Source: JBKHBQ01 sp046542305
Lineage (GTDB): Bacteria > Bacteroidota > Bacteroidia > Bacteroidales > 4484-276
Length of the DNA stretch: 9,547 nt
Direction of reading: 5' to 3'
Assembly: GCA_046542305.1 (NCBI GenBank)
Contig: JBKHBQ010000152.1
Span: 1-9,547 of the forward strand
The notes below the pieces were generated by a model, which was given only the letters and a program-made list of their open reading frames with translations, was not told the origin of the DNA and did no database searches. Position numbers and translations under genes: made by a program. This document shows, in pieces, positions 7,801 through 9,547 of the stretch; position 1 is the stretch's first letter; each line of letters opens with the position of its first letter.

Positions 7801-8188
7801 TGGAACGGCCATCGTCGGGAGAATAAATCCTTGTGATGCCGTAATCGTGCAACTCCTTCACCTCTTCGGGAAGGATGACGCCGCCTCCGCCACCGAAAAT
7901 TTTTATGTGTCCGGCGCCCTTTTCCTTCAGCAGGTCGTACATGTATTTGAAGTATTCGATGTGTCCGCCCTGGTAGGAAGTGATTGCCACAGCCTGTGCA
8001 TCTTCCTGAATGGCACAATTCACAATTTCCTGCACCGAACGGTCGTGGCCCAGGTGGATCACCTCTGCACCCGAGCCCTGCATGATCCGGCGCATTACAT
8101 TGATCGCAGCATCATGCCCGTCGAACAACGAAGCTGCCGACACGATCCTGACTTTGTTTTTTGGCTTGTAAATTTTTGGCTGTTGCAT
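4817..8188 (-). CDS. icmF: Fused isobutyryl-CoA mutase IcmF (B12 domain, GTPase chaperone and mutase core)
   Basis: The 1123-residue protein has the three-part IcmF layout. Residues 12-140 form the cobalamin-binding domain, with the axial-ligand histidine in FDGHDAA (His25), SYQGG (71-75) and GGGGG (99-103). Residues 195-400 are a MeaB/ArgK-type G domain: P-loop GTGGSGKS (203-210), VDPSKRKTGGALLGDR (234-249), ETSGIGQSD (296-304) and NKFD (343-346). A helical linker follows, and the mutase barrel occupies about 540-1090. The enzyme interconverts isobutyryl-CoA and butyryl-CoA with adenosylcobalamin, while its own GTPase handles cofactor loading. Aligned to methylmalonyl-CoA mutase, the substrate-carboxylate arginine (Arg207) is Gln772 in GTVQADILKEDQAQNT, and Tyr89 is Phe571 in AAGVFPF, both as expected for IcmF. 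The catalytic histidine is His810 (SGYHIAEAGA). The length is full and no domain is broken. The ATG at 8188 lies just ahead of the B12 domain. Turnover of other branched acyl-CoAs, such as the pivalyl-CoA or isovaleryl-CoA reactions known for some IcmFs, is possible. Confidence 0.96.
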   Translation of the reverse strand: MQQPKIYKPKNKVRIVSAASLFDGHDAAINVMRRIMQGSGAEVIHLGHDRSVQEIVNCAIQEDAQAVAITSYQGGHIEYFKYMYDLLKEKGAGHIKIFGGGGGVILPEEVKELHDYGITRIYSPDDGRSMGLQGMINDLMEKADFPTGHQVVPDIEKVKKMDLLHISALISAVENFPERVKDFLTENESICRKDQTPVVGITGTGGSGKSSLVDEVVRRFLDNFPEKTLGIVSVDPSKRKTGGALLGDRIRMNSINNPRVYMRSLATRQANLSLSRFVKQAICIMKMAGFDLIILETSGIGQSDTEIIDHSDLSMYVMTPEYGAATQLEKIDMLDFADIIALNKFDKRGAMDALRDVKKQYQRNHQLFDQNPEDMPVYGTIASQFNDPGTNALYKALMDKIVEVTGADLKPDIEHTDELSEKIYIIPPNRVRYLSEISETIRKYNEWTEKQSQVAQQLFSLHTSIDIAKQKNHTDTADRLQKIYDELEMGLDPHNKRILEEWDQRKAALKEKVFCYEVRGQEICVETHTESLSHLKVPKISMPGYTAWGDILKWNLRENVPGEFPFAAGVFPFKRENEDPTRMFAGEGGPERTNKRFHYVSMDMPARRLSTAFDSVTLYGHDPDRRPDIYGKIGNSGVSICCLDDAKKLYSGFNLADPKTSVSMTINGPAPTLMAFFMNAAIDQQCELYIRENGLQDEMEQKINALYKARGTRRPAYQGNLPEGNDGLGLMLLGITGDQVLAADVYEKIKADTISRVRGTVQADILKEDQAQNTCIFSTDFSLKMMGDVQEYFSQNNVRNFYSVSISGYHIAEAGANPISQLAFTLANGFTYVEYYASRGMDINKFAPNLSFFFSNGIDPEYSVMGRVARLIWAKAMKLKYGADERSQKLKYHIQTSGRSLHAQEIDFNDIRTTLQALYAIYDNCNSLHTNAYDEAITTPTEESVRRAIAIQMIINRELGLAKNQNPLQGSFIIEELTNLVEEAVLMEFDRITERGGVLGAMETMYQRGKIQEESLYYESMKHSGKLPIVGVNTFLSSKGSPTVIPGEVIRATKQEKEYQIAMLNHLHETYRKEAAERLSRLREHALKNKNIFADLMEVSKYASLGQITKALFEVGGKYRRNM

Positions 8189-8219
8189 GTGGAATACGCT
8201 TTCGATAAGATTTCTCCTG

Positions 8220-8227
8220 CAAATATA
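8220..8227 (-). promoter_or_regulatory. Bacteroidota -7 promoter element (TATATTTG) for icmF
   Basis: The minus strand carries TATATTTG, matching TAnnTTTG, 31 bp upstream of the icmF ATG in the 189-bp divergent region. The -33 position holds at best a weak TGTG. The same octamer precedes the propeller gene at 2481-2488. An AGGAG sits about 30 nt before the ATG, too far away to act as a ribosome binding site. Confidence 0.5.
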
Positions 8228-8344
8228 ACGATATTATGCTGCGAATCACACAGCCTGCTCCGGCTGAGGATTTTTTAAGAAAATTTCAACTTTTGAGCAA
8301 TGGCAGGCTTATCTACCCAATAAACGAAGATGCGGTAAATTTTT

Positions 8345-8352
8345 TATTTTTG
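8345..8352 (+). promoter_or_regulatory. Possible -7 promoter element (TATTTTTG) for the PAP2 gene
   Basis: TATTTTTG fits TAnnTTTG and ends 25 bp before the GTG at 8378. It sits in a T-rich run, so a chance match is possible, and no -33 TTTG lies at the expected spacing. A purine-rich GGAAAG (8367-8372), 5 bp before the GTG, may help set that start. Confidence 0.42.
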
Positions 8353-8377
8353 CCCGTTTGAAAACCGGAAAGAACGC

Positions 8378-9196
8378 GTGAGGTACTATATAATTCTGGC
8401 AAGCATTTTTCTCTGTGCAGCAATTCATGCGCAGGAACCCGGGCAGCAGGACGTTTACAGTTTTAATTACAAATGGGAAATCCCGGCCACCGTTGCAGGC
8501 TATGCCCTGAATTTCTACGGGCTCGACAAGCTCAAAAACAAAGACCGGCTCGACACGACCGCCATCATGTCGCTGGATCGGGACAAGATCTGGTGGTTCG
8601 ACCGGCAGGCGACCTATCAGAATCCGCTAAGCCAGGACCGGTCGCACACAATGTCGGATGTGGTGCTGAACATCAGCCTGCTGCTTCCGATTGCCCTGAC
8701 CTTTGATAAGGAAATCCGTGCCGACTGGGCAAAGCTGCTATTTCTCTACCTGGAAACTCACGCCCTGAATGCCAACCTGTATGTATGGGCCGGCCCGATG
8801 CTGAATAACCGCATCCGGCCCTTTGTTTACAATCCTGATGTGGAACTCGACCGCAAACTGGAAGGCGGTACCCGCAATGCTTTTTTTAGCGGTCATACCT
8901 CATGGACGGCCACCGCCACCTTTTTTATGGCCAAGGTATACGCTGATTATCACCCTGAAATCGGCAGTAAAAAATACTGGCTCTATGCAGCAGCACTGAT
9001 ACCGCCGGTCACCGTCGGATATTTCAGATACAATGCCGGAAAGCACTTCCCTACTGATATCATCACCGGTCTGGCCATCGGAGCAGGCGTAGGTGTGCTG
9101 ATTCCCCATCTTCACAAAACCGGCAACCACAAATCCTGGTCGATGATGCCATATTTCGGGTCCTGTTCAGGGCTGAGTTTTACGATGAATTTTTGA
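8378..9196 (+). CDS. PAP2-superfamily phosphatase, secreted or membrane-associated (GTG start)
   Basis: The 272-residue protein begins at GTG. The upstream in-frame stop at 8336-8338 leaves no ATG, and the GTG immediately precedes a good signal peptide (RYYIILASIFLCAAIHAQ). Residues 95-245 form a PAP2 (type 2 phosphatidic acid phosphatase) domain with several hydrophobic segments (about 97-108, 203-216, 229-243). Motif C1 appears as NNRIRP (143-148), but the usual lysine seven residues before the RP arginine is Pro140. Motif C2 is FSGH (170-173) instead of PSGH, with the catalytic His173. Motif C3 is R217-x5-H223-x3-D227. The histidine-aspartate catalytic set is therefore present. Such enzymes remove phosphate from lipid phosphates or undecaprenyl pyrophosphate at the envelope; the substrate here is not readable. 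The C-terminal 20 residues (…SWSMMPYFGSCSGLSFTMNF) look like a beta-hairpin ending in Phe. The gene diverges from icmF and has no visible operon partner. Confidence 0.88.
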   Translation: MRYYIILASIFLCAAIHAQEPGQQDVYSFNYKWEIPATVAGYALNFYGLDKLKNKDRLDTTAIMSLDRDKIWWFDRQATYQNPLSQDRSHTMSDVVLNISLLLPIALTFDKEIRADWAKLLFLYLETHALNANLYVWAGPMLNNRIRPFVYNPDVELDRKLEGGTRNAFFSGHTSWTATATFFMAKVYADYHPEIGSKKYWLYAAALIPPVTVGYFRYNAGKHFPTDIITGLAIGAGVGVLIPHLHKTGNHKSWSMMPYFGSCSGLSFTMNF

Positions 9197-9198
9197 AA

Positions 9199-9297
9199 CG
9201 CCGCCTGGCAAACTACTTTACTGTGTGCGGCGAGGGGAGCTATTGACAATCAGGACAACCCGCTTCGCCGATGCTTCGCGAGGCGAGTAATAAAAAC
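9199..9297. other. Gene-free stretch after the PAP2 gene with two GC-rich hairpins
   Basis: Three bases after the PAP2 stop, CGCCGC (9199-9204) pairs perfectly with GCGGCG (9227-9232) across a 22-nt loop. A second dyad lies at 9263-9287, where CTTCGCC faces GGCGAG with one bulged T and the heptamer GCTTCGC is repeated directly. Neither is followed by a T-run, so neither is a classic intrinsic terminator, but the position suggests a role in 3'-end formation. I see no coding sequence here. Confidence 0.35.
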
Positions 9298-9390
9298 ATC
9301 ACAGCAATCCAAAATTCAATACCCGAATGACAAAACAAATACATAGGTCAAATCTCTAAATTCAAAACCTCAGAAAACGCTGAAGGAAGC
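9298..9390. repeat. Imperfect direct repeat, copy A (about 93 bp)
   Basis: This copy starts at ATCACAGCAATC and ends at CTGAAGGAAGC. It aligns with copy B (9453-9546) along its whole length with roughly ten differences, one of them a single-base indel. The last 45 bases are the best conserved. They end in a small stem, CCTCAG…CTGAAGG, with one bulge, and the A/G difference between copies near the end falls in its loop. There is no open reading frame of note. Confidence 0.8.
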
Positions 9391-9401
9391 GTATTTAACC
9401 G

Positions 9402-9446
9402 CACAACTATCACAACAACCACAACTACCACAACTATGACAACATC
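9402..9446. repeat. 9-bp tandem minisatellite (CACAACTAT-like, five units)
   Basis: Five consecutive 9-bp units read CACAACTAT, CACAACAAC, CACAACTAC, CACAACTAT and GACAACATC, the last one degenerate. The tract lies between the two long direct repeats. Unit number in such tracts often changes by replication slippage. One frame would read as a short Thr-Thr/Thr-Ile repeat but is not part of any convincing gene. Confidence 0.75.
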
Positions 9447-9452
9447 CAAATG

Positions 9453-9546
9453 ATCACAGCAATTCCAAAATTCAAAATACGAATGACAAAATAAATTCAA
9501 AGGTCAAAACTCTAAATTCAAAACCTCAGAAAGCGCTGAAGGAAGC
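9453..9546. repeat. Imperfect direct repeat, copy B (about 94 bp)
   Basis: This is the second copy of the repeat at 9298-9390, offset by 155 bp. It ends within one base of the window edge, so the repeat may be longer or may belong to a longer series with minisatellite spacers. It shows the same terminal CCTCAG…CTGAAGG stem, here with AAAGCG in the loop (AAAACG in copy A). Confidence 0.8.
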
Positions 9547-9547
9547 A

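Noticed and set aside
3674..8188. A wholly new system built around icmF
   Set aside because: IcmF and the butyrate kinase fold are known families. Only the altered kinase motifs and the unknown downstream gene are unusual, so they are reported as such rather than as a new system.
8207..8213. AGGAG on the minus strand as the ribosome binding site for icmF
   Set aside because: It ends far (about 20 bases or more) before the ATG, well beyond working distance, and no nearer start codon is in frame.
9243..9248. TTGACA resembling a sigma-70 -35 box
   Set aside because: The DNA 17 bp downstream is GC-rich with no -10 box, no gene follows, and this phylum uses a different promoter consensus.
9298..9547. 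CRISPR array
   Set aside because: There are only two units, each about 94 bp and diverged, with a minisatellite rather than unique spacers, and no cas gene is in the window.

Overview
The window looks like a piece of a Bacteroidota chromosome. The evidence is a secreted repeat protein ending in a type IX secretion (T9SS) sorting domain, several TAnnTTTG promoter elements just ahead of start codons, weak or absent Shine-Dalgarno sequences, and a fused cobalamin mutase (IcmF) next to a butyrate-kinase-family gene. Genus cannot be read from the sequence; an anaerobic or fermentative member of Bacteroidia is a reasonable guess.

Left part (1-2455, minus strand): two tandem secreted paralogs built from YCF48/BNR-like beta-propeller repeats. 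The complete one (708 aa) carries a C-terminal T9SS sorting domain. The second lies 69 bp downstream and runs off the window edge after about 86 codons. Across an intergenic region of about 240 bp, a short plus-strand gene (2697-3059) looks like the N-terminal part of a DUF6599-type secreted protein, cut short where it meets the next gene tail to tail.

Centre (3040-8188, minus strand): a metabolic cluster read as icmF, then a butyrate-kinase-like gene, then a small conserved-looking gene of unknown function. IcmF is a full-length fusion of a B12-binding domain, a MeaB-type GTPase chaperone and an acyl-CoA mutase core. The aligned specificity positions (Phe571, Gln772) point to isobutyryl-CoA/butyryl-CoA rather than methylmalonyl-CoA. 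The kinase-like protein keeps the family length and many family motifs, but its first phosphate-binding loop and its C-terminal nucleotide/metal-binding motifs are changed, so its activity is doubtful. Together the genes suggest carbon flow between branched and straight C4 acyl-CoA and the corresponding free acids.

Right part (8378-9547, plus strand): a divergently transcribed secreted or membrane PAP2-family phosphatase starting at GTG, then a gene-free tail with two GC-rich hairpins, two imperfect direct repeats of about 94 bp (period 155 bp), and a 9-bp minisatellite between them. The repeat series reaches the window edge and may continue.

I found no RNA genes, CRISPR array, transposase, or defence or mobile system. 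The points most worth a second look are the degenerate kinase beside icmF, the unknown gene beside it, the truncated DUF6599-like gene, and the 155-bp repeat series.
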